Of a DNA stretch of 64,000 bases, positions 9,251-17,303 are shown in pieces. The stretch comes from Streptomyces sp. CG4. GTDB lineage: Bacteria > Actinomycetota > Actinomycetes > Streptomycetales > Streptomycetaceae. The translations under genes and the position numbers were made by a program. The first letter of the stretch is position 1. The number at the start of each line of letters is the position of its first letter. The stretch is taken from NCBI RefSeq assembly GCF_041080655.1, contig NZ_CP163525.1, positions 2,604,001 to 2,668,000 on the forward strand. Reading direction: 5' to 3'. A model generated the notes under the pieces. It saw only the letters and a program-made list of their open reading frames with translations, searched no databases and was not told where the DNA came from.

Positions 9251-10090
9251 CTACTGGCCCGCTGAGGCCGTGCCCAGGTCGCGTACGACCTCGGAGATGC
9301 GCGTGTACACGCCAGGGCTGCCTGCCTTGCCGCAGCCGCTTCCCCAGGACACGAGCCCGATCAGGCGTCCCGCCGCCACCAGCGGGCCGCCGCTGTCGCC
9401 CTGGCAGGCGTCCGGGCCACCCCGGGCCTCTCCGGCGCAGAGCATGCTGCCGGCCCGGTAGGCACCCCCGGGACCGCCCGGATAGGCGCGGGCACAGAGA
9501 TCGTCAGCCAGCACGCGCAGGTGTGCGGCATGCAGCCCGCGCGGGTAGGCACCCTCGCCCGTGGTGTCCCCCCATCCGGAGACGAGGGCCTGTGTGCCCG
9601 GCGCGTAGGCCGGGTCGCCGGCGCCCGCCATGGAGACGACCGCGCTCTGCGGCAGCGGCTTGGCCAGCGTGAGTACGGCGAAGTCGCCGGTGTTGGTCGT
9701 GCTGTCGTACTTGGGATTGATCCGGGCATCGCGTACGGCGATCTCCTGGCCCTCGTTCGACAGCAGTTGGGTGCGGCCCGCTATGACCCGAAGGTCGCGT
9801 GCGCGGTTCGGGAGTGCCCCCAGGACGCCATCGGCGAGGCAGTGCGCCGCGGTGAGGACCGTGGTGCGGGCGACTGCCACGCCGCCGCAGAACTGGCCCG
9901 CCCGCGTACCCCCGAACCGGTCACGGCTGGACAGCGCGACCGTCCACGGGGCCTGGGAGATGTCTATCGGAAAGCCCCCGACCACGACGCTGTCGGCGGC
10001 CGCGGGGGCCGCGTGCGCCAGGGGTATGAAGGTCAGGGTGGCCGCCAGGGCGAGCGGCCGGATCAGTGCGCGGGCAACGGAACGGCGCAT
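9251..10090 (-). CDS. Secreted trypsin-like serine protease (S1 family)
   Basis: 279 aa. A Sec-type signal peptide covers about residues 1-32 (Arg-rich start, hydrophobic LALAATLTFIPLAHAAPAAA). The chymotrypsin-fold domain begins at VVGGF near residue 36. The catalytic triad is visible: H83 in TAAHC, D136 in GDFAVL and S233 in GDSGGP. D227 in the S1 pocket region (DACQGDSGG) predicts trypsin-like cleavage after Lys or Arg. Four cysteines could form disulfides. No long pro-region is seen, so activation may be simple or autocatalytic. It is monocistronic, with terminators on both sides. Its physiological substrate is unknown. Confidence 0.93.
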   Translation of the reverse strand: MRRSVARALIRPLALAATLTFIPLAHAAPAAADSVVVGGFPIDISQAPWTVALSSRDRFGGTRAGQFCGGVAVARTTVLTAAHCLADGVLGALPNRARDLRVIAGRTQLLSNEGQEIAVRDARINPKYDSTTNTGDFAVLTLAKPLPQSAVVSMAGAGDPAYAPGTQALVSGWGDTTGEGAYPRGLHAAHLRVLADDLCARAYPGGPGGAYRAGSMLCAGEARGGPDACQGDSGGPLVAAGRLIGLVSWGSGCGKAGSPGVYTRISEVVRDLGTASAGQ

Positions 10091-10157
10091 GCATACTCCT
10101 CACTCCGTGGTTCCACTGGGACACCCAGAGTCAGTCATGGCGGCTCCGCGCGCAGCA

Positions 10158-10195
10158 CGAAGGCCCGGCTCCCGTGCGGGGGAACCGGGCCTTCG
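10158..10195 (-). terminator. hrdB terminator
   Basis: Perfect 11-bp inverted repeat CGAAGGCCCGG (10158-10168) and CCGGGCCTTCG (10185-10195), directly downstream of the leftward hrdB gene. Confidence 0.85.
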
Positions 10196-10213
10196 GTGTC
10201 GTACGACCGCGAC

Positions 10214-11755
10214 CTAGTCGAGGTAGTCGCGCAGCACCTGGGAGCGCGACGGGTGGCGCAGCTTCGACATGGTCTTGGACTCGATCTGGCGGATGCGCTC
10301 ACGCGTCACGCCGTACACCTTGCCGATCTCGTCGAGGGTCTTCGGCTGACCGTCGGTGAGACCGAACCGCATGGAGACGACACCGGCCTCGCGCTCGGAC
10401 AGGGTGTCCAGAACCGAGTGCAGCTGCTCCTGCAGAAGCGTGAAGCTGACGGCGTCGGCGGGCACGACGGCCTCGGAGTCCTCGATGAGGTCACCGAACT
10501 CGCTGTCGCCGTCCTCACCCAGCGGGGTGTGCAGCGAGATGGGCTCGCGGCCGTACTTCTGGACCTCGATGACCTTCTCCGGGGTCATGTCGAGTTCCTT
10601 GGCCAGCTCCTCCGGGGTGGGCTCGCGGCCCAGGTCCTGGAGCATCTGGCGCTGTACGCGCGCGAGCTTGTTGATGACCTCGACCATGTGCACCGGGATA
10701 CGGATGGTGCGGGCCTGGTCGGCCATGGCGCGGGTGATGGCCTGACGGATCCACCAGGTGGCGTACGTGGAGAACTTGTAGCCCTTGGTGTAGTCGAACT
10801 TCTCGACCGCGCGGATCAGACCGAGGTTGCCTTCCTGGATGAGGTCCAGGAAGAGCATGCCGCGGCCGGTGTAGCGCTTGGCCAGGGAGACCACCAGACG
10901 GAGGTTGGCCTCCAGGAGGTGGTTCTTGGCGCGGCGGCCGTCCTCGGCGATGATCTCCAGCTCGCGCTTGAGCTTGGGGGCGAGCTTGTCGGCGTTGGCC
11001 AGCTTGTCCTCGGCGAACAGACCGGCCTCGATGCGCTTGGCGAGCTCGACCTCCTGCTCGGCGTTGAGCAGGGGGACCTTGCCGATCTGCTTCAGGTAGT
11101 CCTTGACCGGGTCGGCGGTGGCGCCGGCCGCGGCGACCTGCTGCGCCGGCGCGTCGTCCTCGTCCTCGTCGGACAGGACGAAGCCCGCGCTCTCGGCGCC
11201 CTCGGGCTCCTCGGCGGCCTTGGTGTCCTCGAGCACCTCGTCCTCGAGAAGCTCGACGTCGTCCTTCTTGGCCGTGGTCTTCTTGGCGGCCGTCTTCTTC
11301 GCGACGGTCTTCTTGGCGACCGTCTTCTTGGCGGTCGCCTTCTTGGCGGCGGCCTTCTTGGCGGGTGCGGCTTCCTCGGCGGAATCGGCTGCGACCGAGG
11401 CAGCGGGCGCCGTGGGGGCGGCCGTGGTGGCGGTCGCCTTCCTGGTCGTCACCGTCTTCGCCGCGACCGTCTTGGTGGCGGTGCGCTTGGCCGGGCTCTT
11501 CGCTGCGACGCTCTTGCGGGTGCGCTTGGGCTCTGCGGCACTGACCATCAGCGTCACACCCTCTTCCTCAAGAATCTGGTTGAGGCTGCGCAGTACGTTC
11601 TTCCACTGAGTGGCCGGAATCTGGTCAGCTTCGAAGGCCCGACGCACATCGTCGCCGGCGATCTGCCCCTCAGCCTTTCCCCGCTCAATGAGCGCCATGA
11701 CAGAGACGGACTCGGCGATCTCCGGCGGGAGCGTACGGGATGTGCTGGCCGACAC
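10214..11755 (-). CDS. hrdB: Principal RNA polymerase sigma factor HrdB
   Basis: 513 aa when started at GTG 11755 (protein begins [19 protein letters not shown]), preceded by GAGAGG on the minus strand. The open frame extends 42 codons upstream, but that extension lacks a ribosome site and the family begins at this methionine. A Lys/Ala/Thr-rich linker with KKTVA-like pentads (about residues 80-170) precedes sigma regions 1.2-4. Recognisable are region 2 (RFMQ-type [20 protein letters not shown] and [12 protein letters not shown]) and the region 4.2 helix-turn-helix near the C-terminus ([17 protein letters not shown]). It directs RNA polymerase to housekeeping promoters. The neighbour whiH is the usual partner in streptomycetes. 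Confidence 0.98.
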   Translation of the reverse strand: MSASTSRTLPPEIAESVSVMALIERGKAEGQIAGDDVRRAFEADQIPATQWKNVLRSLNQILEEEGVTLMVSAAEPKRTRKSVAAKSPAKRTATKTVAAKTVTTRKATATTAAPTAPAASVAADSAEEAAPAKKAAAKKATAKKTVAKKTVAKKTAAKKTTAKKDDVELLEDEVLEDTKAAEEPEGAESAGFVLSDEDEDDAPAQQVAAAGATADPVKDYLKQIGKVPLLNAEQEVELAKRIEAGLFAEDKLANADKLAPKLKRELEIIAEDGRRAKNHLLEANLRLVVSLAKRYTGRGMLFLDLIQEGNLGLIRAVEKFDYTKGYKFSTYATWWIRQAITRAMADQARTIRIPVHMVEVINKLARVQRQMLQDLGREPTPEELAKELDMTPEKVIEVQKYGREPISLHTPLGEDGDSEFGDLIEDSEAVVPADAVSFTLLQEQLHSVLDTLSEREAGVVSMRFGLTDGQPKTLDEIGKVYGVTRERIRQIESKTMSKLRHPSRSQVLRDYLD

Positions 11756-12201
11756 GAACAACCTCTCGGAACGTTGGAAAACGGCTTCCGGCACCGTCCA
11801 CTGCGGACAGGAGCCGACCACCGGCCTGGGGATGGGCCGACGGCGCGGGCGGGGGCCGGGAAGATGCACAGCGCCTGTCATGGCGTCCGTATTCCCTCCG
11901 CGACTGTCACCTCTTAGGTCATCGCGCTGTTTCCACGAGTGTTACGCCCAATCTGCGTGGCCCGAGTCACACCCCGTAAGCGGTCAAAAGCATTCAGACA
12001 TGGACAGGCAAGATCACCGACGCCGTCATGCCCGGTCACACACCTGGCCCGCGGCGGCCCGTCGCACCGCCGGACCCCGCCGGACCGCACAGGTCCGGCG
12101 GGGTCCGGCAGGGTCCGGCGACGGCCGGCAAGTCCCCCGCACCGCCACGAGCACCACGAGGACGCCGCACACCGGCGACCGCACCGCCTCGGCCGCGGGG
12201 G
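11756..12201 (-). promoter_or_regulatory. hrdB upstream region, about 440 bp, no gene
   Basis: This lies between the end of whiH and the hrdB start and must contain the hrdB promoter(s). A candidate -35, TTGACC on the minus strand (11982-11987), is visible, but I cannot fix a convincing -10. The right half contains the whiH terminator. Open frames in the region have no ribosome sites. Confidence 0.5.
12070..12108 (-). terminator. whiH terminator
   Basis: Perfect 17-bp inverted repeat (left arm CCGGACCCCGCCGGACC, 12070-12086; right arm 12092-12108) around the 5-nt loop GCACA. It lies 94 bp downstream of the whiH stop and separates it from hrdB. A further partial copy of the GGTCCGGC motif follows immediately. 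Confidence 0.88.
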
Positions 12202-13089
12202 TCAGTGCTCGCGCGGGGCGGGCACCACGCGCTCGACCTCGGGGTGGACCGTGAGCAGTTGACGCATGGCCGCCTCGGCCGCCGTGCCGTCGCCGGTGCC
12301 GAGCGCGTCGACGATCCGCGCGTGCTGCGCGAGCGACGTGTCGTTCGCCCGGTCGCACCCCGTGACGGGGCCGCCGGAGACCTGGAGGGCCGCCGAGACG
12401 ATCCCGGAGAGGTGCTCCAGCATGCGGTTGCCGGCGGTCTGGATGAGCAGCGCGTGGAACTCGCCGTCGGCGCGCGAGTACGTCAGCGCGTCGCCCTGAG
12501 CCATGGCGTGGCTCATGATCTCGACCATGTCACAGAGGCGCTGCTGCACCTCCTCCCGGCCGTGACCGGCGGCGAGGCGGGCGGCGAGCGGCTCGATCGT
12601 CCAGCGCAGCTCGCTCAGCTCGCGGCGCTGGTCGTCGCGCTGGGGCCCGAAGGCCCGCCACTCGATGATGTCGGGGTCGAGCAGGTTCCAGTCGCTGACG
12701 GGACGCACGCGCGTGCCGACGTTCGGGCGGGCGCTGACGAGGCCCTTGGCCTCGAGGACGCGGAGGGACTCGCGGACGACGGTGCGGGAGACCTCGAAGC
12801 GCTGGCCGATCTCCTCGGGCACCAGCGGACGGTCCGCGCCCAGGTCGCCGGAGACGATCATCTGTCCCAGCTGCTGAACGAGTTGGCCGTGCAGTCCACG
12901 GCCTCGGCTGCCCGCGGCGCGCCGGCCGACGCGGCCCAGGTCGGGGTCCGCGCCTTCCCAGGAGGGCGCTCCGACGCGATCAGCCACCTGGGGCTCCGCG
13001 TAGGGGTAGCGGTCGAGTTCGCCCGGGCCGGCCAGACCGGAGTCGGTGGAGCGGGCGGCGGTCATCATGGTGTGCGCAAGGGTACTCAC
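12202..13089 (-). CDS. whiH: GntR/FCD-family sporulation regulator WhiH
   Basis: 295 aa from GTG 13089 (MSTLAHTMMTAARS), with AAAGGA a few bases upstream. The frame continues further up but without a ribosome site. The winged helix (about residues 62-130, core helix EEIGQRFEVSRTVVRESLRV) is followed by an FCD effector/oligomerisation domain (about 150-270). Sequence and position beside hrdB agree with WhiH of S. coelicolor, needed for sporulation septation and chromosome condensation in aerial hyphae. Its promoter there is under the sporulation sigma factor WhiG, and WhiH is reported to repress its own gene. A palindrome and a WhiG-like -10 upstream fit this. Confidence 0.92.
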   Translation of the reverse strand: MSTLAHTMMTAARSTDSGLAGPGELDRYPYAEPQVADRVGAPSWEGADPDLGRVGRRAAGSRGRGLHGQLVQQLGQMIVSGDLGADRPLVPEEIGQRFEVSRTVVRESLRVLEAKGLVSARPNVGTRVRPVSDWNLLDPDIIEWRAFGPQRDDQRRELSELRWTIEPLAARLAAGHGREEVQQRLCDMVEIMSHAMAQGDALTYSRADGEFHALLIQTAGNRMLEHLSGIVSAALQVSGGPVTGCDRANDTSLAQHARIVDALGTGDGTAAEAAMRQLLTVHPEVERVVPAPREH

Positions 13090-13149
13090 GGATCCTTTGT
13101 CGGCGTCGCCTCCAACTCCCTTGAGGTCTTTGGTGAAAAGCACACGAAA

Positions 13150-13188
13150 GGGTGATCGCTCACCCCGTCGCAATTGACGCCTTATCGG
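13150..13188 (-). promoter_or_regulatory. Candidate whiH promoter -10 and operator palindrome
   Basis: An inverted repeat GGGTGA-TCGC-TCACCC (13150-13165) lies about 60 bp upstream of the whiH start. Just upstream of it on the minus strand is CCGATAA (13182-13188), matching the -10 core GCCGATAA of WhiG-type promoters. A good TAAA-type -35 at the normal spacing is not evident. The palindrome would sit at or just after the transcription start, a fitting place for repression by a GntR protein such as WhiH itself. Confidence 0.45.
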
Positions 13189-13253
13189 AAAGAAATGGGC
13201 TTTCCGACAGGGAGTTGTGAGCATGGCGAGACCGGAAGTGCACGCTTGCCCCG

Positions 13254-16200
13254 TCACCGGAACCGGCTGCGCAGCGACGTGACGAGATACGTGCACAGCA
13301 GTGCCGACAGCGCCAACACCAGTGCGCCGCCCACAGGTTGGGCGAGTACACGCGCCACCCCGAGCAGATAGCGCTCACCTCCGAAGGGCCACTGCGGCAG
13401 GAGCACCTCCCGCATCCGCACCGGGAATCCGGCGGCCATGCGCCGTGCCGGCCCGTGCATCGCCTCGTGCACGAGGGGCACGACGACCACGGGTACGGCG
13501 AGTACGGCGGCCAAGCCGCCCGTGGTGGACCGGAACACACCGGCCGCGAGCACACCGGCCCAGGCGCAGCCGACGACGAGACCGAACCAACTGACGCTCA
13601 GCGAAAGCCAGTCCGCGGGAACTTGTGCGAGCTCCCGTCCGTAGACGACGTAGAGCACTTCGGCGTCGCAGCCCATGGTGGCGAAGGCCAGCAGCACCGC
13701 GGTGACTCCGGAGACGAGCAGTTTCGCGGTGAGCAGCCCCAGCCGGCGGGGCACGGTGCCGCGGTCCACCGCGAGGGCGGGGTGGCGGAACTCGTCCCCG
13801 AAGGCCAGCGCCCCGAGCAGTCCCGCGGCAAGCGCCGCGGGCGGCAGCGGCAGCTCCCGCGGCCACGCGGCGAACAGCCGCTCCTGCGGGGTGCGCCCGA
13901 GCCGGGCGAGCAGTACGGCGGTGAGCGCGGACACCACCAGTACGGCACCGCAGGTGAGGAAGCCGACGCCGATGCCGGTGGCGCGCCGGATCTCGTAGCG
14001 CAGAGGGCGGAGGGGGGTGGGGGCGGGGCGGACGGAGATGGGGGGCGGGAGGGGGGACAGGGCGTCGAGGGAACGGACGCCGGTGGAGCAGGCGGCGCGG
14101 GTGGTCTGCGGTTGACGGGTGCCGGGGTTCCTGGCGCCGGGGAGCCGGGCGCGGAGGGCGGAGATGCCCGCGACCGGGGTGTTCGTGGGGCCGCTCTGCG
14201 GTTCCTTGGCGGCCGGTGCCGCATGGTGTGCGGCGTTCGCGGTGGCCGTCGCCTCGGCGGTCCGGCCGTCGGCTGCTGCGGCTGCTGGGGCTGCTGGGGC
14301 GGGCATCGCTTCGACGGCTCCGCCGGGGGCGTCCTCGTGGTCGGGCTCGACGCCGTGTGCCGTGCTGTCGGCGCCTCGGGCCGCATCTTCCTGCGAGGCG
14401 TCTTCGGACGGGGCGTGCGGGGTGGTCTCCGTGTGTTCGGCCTCCGGCCGGGGGTTGGGCGCCTCGCCAGGTGACGGCTTATCACCGCCGACGGCCTGCG
14501 GCCGCTCCGCTGCCGGCGATTCTCCCGCCGGCGGCTCTTCGTCCACAGGCACGCTGGACGCGCCTCTCTGGGGCGCAGAGGCGTCCTCTACGGCGCTCTC
14601 GCGGTCCGCCGCCGAGAAGCCGAACGGCATGGCGCGCCGTTCTCTGGCCGAGGGATGCGGCACCGTGCCGCCCGTCACTCCTGACGGCCGGTCGGAAGCT
14701 GCGGCGGCCTGCTCCGACGCGCCGTTCTCCGCCGCCGACATGCCGAGCGCCGAGGCGCCGGCAGCCTCCGTCACCGCCCCACCGAGCCCTGCGGCACCGC
14801 GCTCCCCCGGGGACAGGCCGCGCGTGGTCCTCCGGGGCTCCGTCGGTGGCAAGCCGCGCATGATCGTCCGGGGCTCCGCCTGCGGCAAGCCGCCTGGCGT
14901 CGTCTCCGGCTCCATCGCCGACAGACCACGCGCCATCGTCTCCGACTGCATCGCCGACAGACCGTGCGCGCCTCCCTCCGGCTCCGCCACCGGCAGACCG
15001 CGCGCCGTCGCCCGGGACTCTGCGGCCGGCAAGGCGCGCACGGTCGTCTCCGGCTCCGCTGCCGACAGCCCCTGCACCACCGCCTCCGACTCCCCCACCG
15101 GCAGACCATGCGCCGTCGTCTCGGGCTCCATCGCCGACAGGCCACGGACCGCCGGCTCCTCGACCGGCCGACCGTGCACCGGCAGCTCCGGCTCGTCCAC
15201 CGGCAGGCCACGCACCGTCGCCTCGGGCGCCGTCGTCGGCACGTCGTGCACGGTCGGCCGCGGCTCCGTCGGTGATGAGCCGGGGGCGAGATGGTCGCGT
15301 TCCGTTGCCGGCTCGTGCCGCTTCTCTGCGCTTCTCGTCCTCGGCGAGGCACCATAGGGGCCGGTCTCGGCTCCCGGGCCCATGTCTCCGATTTCGTCCG
15401 CGAGTTGGTGGACGAGGATGCCGTGACGGAATGCGGTCTCGCCGATGTCGGCGGTCGTGGAGCCGTACACCGAGAGGCGGTTGCCGCCTTCCTGTACGAC
15501 CTCGACGGAGCGGCGTGCGGTGCGGGCCTCTTTGGTGAGCACGGCCGCGAGGCGCGCCGCGTGCGGGCTGCGGACGGCCACCCGCGGGCGCAGCCGGGTG
15601 CGGGCGAAGTCCCTGCCCGACTGGTCGGCCACGAGTCTGCCACGGTCGAGGGTGACGACCCGGTCGGCGGTGCGCGCGGCCTCCTTGGGGTCGGCGGTGG
15701 CGCAGAGCACCGTGCCGCCCTGGTCGGCGTGGGCCCGGAGCATGCCGTGGAGCCACTGTGCCTCGCGGGGGGAGAGGCCGTCGGCGGGTTCGTCCAGGAC
15801 GAGTGTGTGCGGGTCGGACAGCAGGGCGCAGGCGAGGCCGAGTCTGCGGTCCATTCCGCGCGAGAGCGCGCCGAGGCGCTCCTCGCGGAGGCTGACGAGG
15901 CCGACCACTTCGAGGACCTCGTCGGCCCGGCGCGCGGGAACTCCCGAGGCCGCGCACAACATGCGCAGGTGGCCGCGGACCGAGCGGGCCGGATGCCCGG
16001 GTACGTCGCCGAGGAGTACGCCGACCTCGCGCGACGGATGGGCGATCCGGTGCAGAGGCCGCCCTCTGAAGTAGGTGATGCCGCGCCCCTGTTGAAGTTC
16101 GAGCATCAGTCTGAGCGCCGTCGTCTTGCCCGCGCCGGCGCCTCCGAGGAGCACGGTGACATGTCCCGCGTGCGCTTCGAACGAGACGTCGTCGACGGCG

Positions 16201-16271
16201 GGCCGGTTCGCCTTGCGGGGATTGCTGGTCAGTCCGAAGGCCTGGATCACCTGCAGCAAGATAGCGTGCAA
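13254..16271 (-). CDS. Single-chain ABC transporter: ATPase, repeat linker, permease
   Basis: Up to 1005 aa in one open frame. Residues 1-230 are an ABC ATPase: Walker A GGAGAGKTT (43-51), signature LSRGMDRRL (about 137), Walker B LVLDEPADGL. Residues about 235-760 are low-complexity, charged and Pro/Ala-rich, and contain a 12-residue tandem repeat. Residues about 765-1000 hold about six hydrophobic segments of an ABC-2-like permease (near 768-790, 811-826, 847-866, 893-912, 918-936 and 975-998). ATPase and permease are usually separate genes or joined by short linkers, so a roughly 500-aa linker is unusual. The start is uncertain: TTG 16271 or GTG 16250, neither with a strong ribosome site. 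Substrate unknown. The gene lies directly upstream of whiH, 164 bp away. Confidence 0.82.
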   Translation of the reverse strand: MHAILLQVIQAFGLTSNPRKANRPAVDDVSFEAHAGHVTVLLGGAGAGKTTALRLMLELQQGRGITYFRGRPLHRIAHPSREVGVLLGDVPGHPARSVRGHLRMLCAASGVPARRADEVLEVVGLVSLREERLGALSRGMDRRLGLACALLSDPHTLVLDEPADGLSPREAQWLHGMLRAHADQGGTVLCATADPKEAARTADRVVTLDRGRLVADQSGRDFARTRLRPRVAVRSPHAARLAAVLTKEARTARRSVEVVQEGGNRLSVYGSTTADIGETAFRHGILVHQLADEIGDMGPGAETGPYGASPRTRSAEKRHEPATERDHLAPGSSPTEPRPTVHDVPTTAPEATVRGLPVDEPELPVHGRPVEEPAVRGLSAMEPETTAHGLPVGESEAVVQGLSAAEPETTVRALPAAESRATARGLPVAEPEGGAHGLSAMQSETMARGLSAMEPETTPGGLPQAEPRTIMRGLPPTEPRRTTRGLSPGERGAAGLGGAVTEAAGASALGMSAAENGASEQAAAASDRPSGVTGGTVPHPSARERRAMPFGFSAADRESAVEDASAPQRGASSVPVDEEPPAGESPAAERPQAVGGDKPSPGEAPNPRPEAEHTETTPHAPSEDASQEDAARGADSTAHGVEPDHEDAPGGAVEAMPAPAAPAAAAADGRTAEATATANAAHHAAPAAKEPQSGPTNTPVAGISALRARLPGARNPGTRQPQTTRAACSTGVRSLDALSPLPPPISVRPAPTPLRPLRYEIRRATGIGVGFLTCGAVLVVSALTAVLLARLGRTPQERLFAAWPRELPLPPAALAAGLLGALAFGDEFRHPALAVDRGTVPRRLGLLTAKLLVSGVTAVLLAFATMGCDAEVLYVVYGRELAQVPADWLSLSVSWFGLVVGCAWAGVLAAGVFRSTTGGLAAVLAVPVVVVPLVHEAMHGPARRMAAGFPVRMREVLLPQWPFGGERYLLGVARVLAQPVGGALVLALSALLCTYLVTSLRSRFR
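14799..15218 (-). repeat. 36-bp tandem repeat coding a 12-aa unit in the ABC linker
   Basis: About twelve degenerate copies of a 12-residue unit resembling TVRGLPVAEPET occupy residues 352-491 of the ABC protein. The RGL/HGL anchor recurs at residues 354, 366, 376, 388, 400, 412, 424, 436, 448, 460, 472 and 484: a strict period of 12 with a single 10-residue step. DNA copies are imperfect, so the array is old or under coding constraint. Confidence 0.85.
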
Positions 16272-16414
16272 TGTCCAGTTTTTCTGGTATATCCCGATCT
16301 ATTGCCGTGTGTGATGCGGGCAGCGTGATACGCGTCGACGGTTCGAAGGTCCCCGGTCGGGCGGGTGCGATCGGCCCAACCTGACCGTCCCGGGCGCCCG
16401 GCCGTCCGCGTTTC

Positions 16415-17173
16415 TCAGACCTCGGGGCGCAGCATCGGGGGGTTGAGCAGAGTGGCACCGCCGGCCCGGAAAAGCTGCGCCGGCCGGCCGCCCTGGCGCG
16501 TGGTCGTCCCTCCGGTGGGCACGAGGAATCCGGGGGTCCCGGTGACCTTGCGGTGGAAGTTCCGCGGGTCGAGGGCCACTCCCCACACCGCCTCGTACAC
16601 CCGGCGCAGCTCGCCGACGGTGAACTCGCTCGGGCAGAACGCGGTGGCGAGCGACGAGTACTCGATCTTCGATCGGGCCCGCTCCACGCCGTCGGCGAGG
16701 ATCTGGGCGTGGTCGAAGGCGAGCGGCGCCACGGGCTCGCCGTCGCGGCCGTAACCGCCCTGCTGGAGCAGTTCCTCGACCGGCGCCCAGCGCGCGTTGC
16801 TGGCATCGCCTCCCGCGCGCGGGGCGGGCAGGTCGGGCGCGAGCGCGAGGTGTGCGACGCTCACGACGCGCATGCGCGGGTCCCGCTTGGGGTCTCCGTA
16901 GGTGGCGAGCTGTTCGAGATGGGCGCCGTTGTCCTGGGCGGGGGCCGAGGGGTCGTGTGTGCACAGCCCGGTCTCCTCGGCCAGCTCGCGCGCCGCCGCC
17001 TGAGTGAGGTCCTCGTCGTCCCGTACGAAACCGCCGGGCAGCGCCCAGCGCCCTTGGAACGGGGGCTCGCCCCTGCGGATCGCCAGCGCGCACAGGGCAT
17101 GGCGGCGCACGGTCAGCACGACCAGGTCCACGGTGACGGCGAAGGGCGGAAAGGCTGACGGGTCGTAGGGCAT
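16415..17173 (-). CDS. Nudix hydrolase-like protein with winged helix (NrtR-like)
   Basis: 252 aa from ATG 17173 (MPYDPSAFPPF). A complete Nudix box spans residues 48-70: G48-x5-E54-x7-R62-E-L-x-E-E-x-G-L, with all catalytic positions intact. The C-terminal third (about 170-240, SKIEYSSLATAF and VGELRRVYEAVWG) resembles the winged helix of NrtR regulators, which bind ADP-ribose-type ligands through the Nudix domain and repress NAD genes. It could be an active ADP-ribose hydrolase, a regulator, or both. No NAD biosynthesis gene is adjacent, so targets would be elsewhere. Confidence 0.85.
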   Translation of the reverse strand: MPYDPSAFPPFAVTVDLVVLTVRRHALCALAIRRGEPPFQGRWALPGGFVRDDEDLTQAAARELAEETGLCTHDPSAPAQDNGAHLEQLATYGDPKRDPRMRVVSVAHLALAPDLPAPRAGGDASNARWAPVEELLQQGGYGRDGEPVAPLAFDHAQILADGVERARSKIEYSSLATAFCPSEFTVGELRRVYEAVWGVALDPRNFHRKVTGTPGFLVPTGGTTTRQGGRPAQLFRAGGATLLNPPMLRPEV

Positions 17174-17303
17174 GCGGCGATCATAGTCGTCTGCCTGACG
17201 ATAAACACTCCCCTCGTCGGGCGCATCGGTAGTGGTTCCGCTTCGTTCGGCTACGGGGCGCAGGATCGGCTCCCGTTCTTCGTTCCGGTGGCGTCGTACG
17301 AGG

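Noticed and set aside
11756..11881. Possible 42-residue N-terminal extension of HrdB
   Set aside because: It is Pro/Arg-rich with no ribosome site, and the GTG at 11755 has GAGAGG upstream and gives the family's usual N-terminus.
14799..15218. CRISPR-like array
   Set aside because: The regular 36-bp spacing is an in-frame degenerate coding repeat inside the ABC protein, with no conserved repeat/variable spacer structure.
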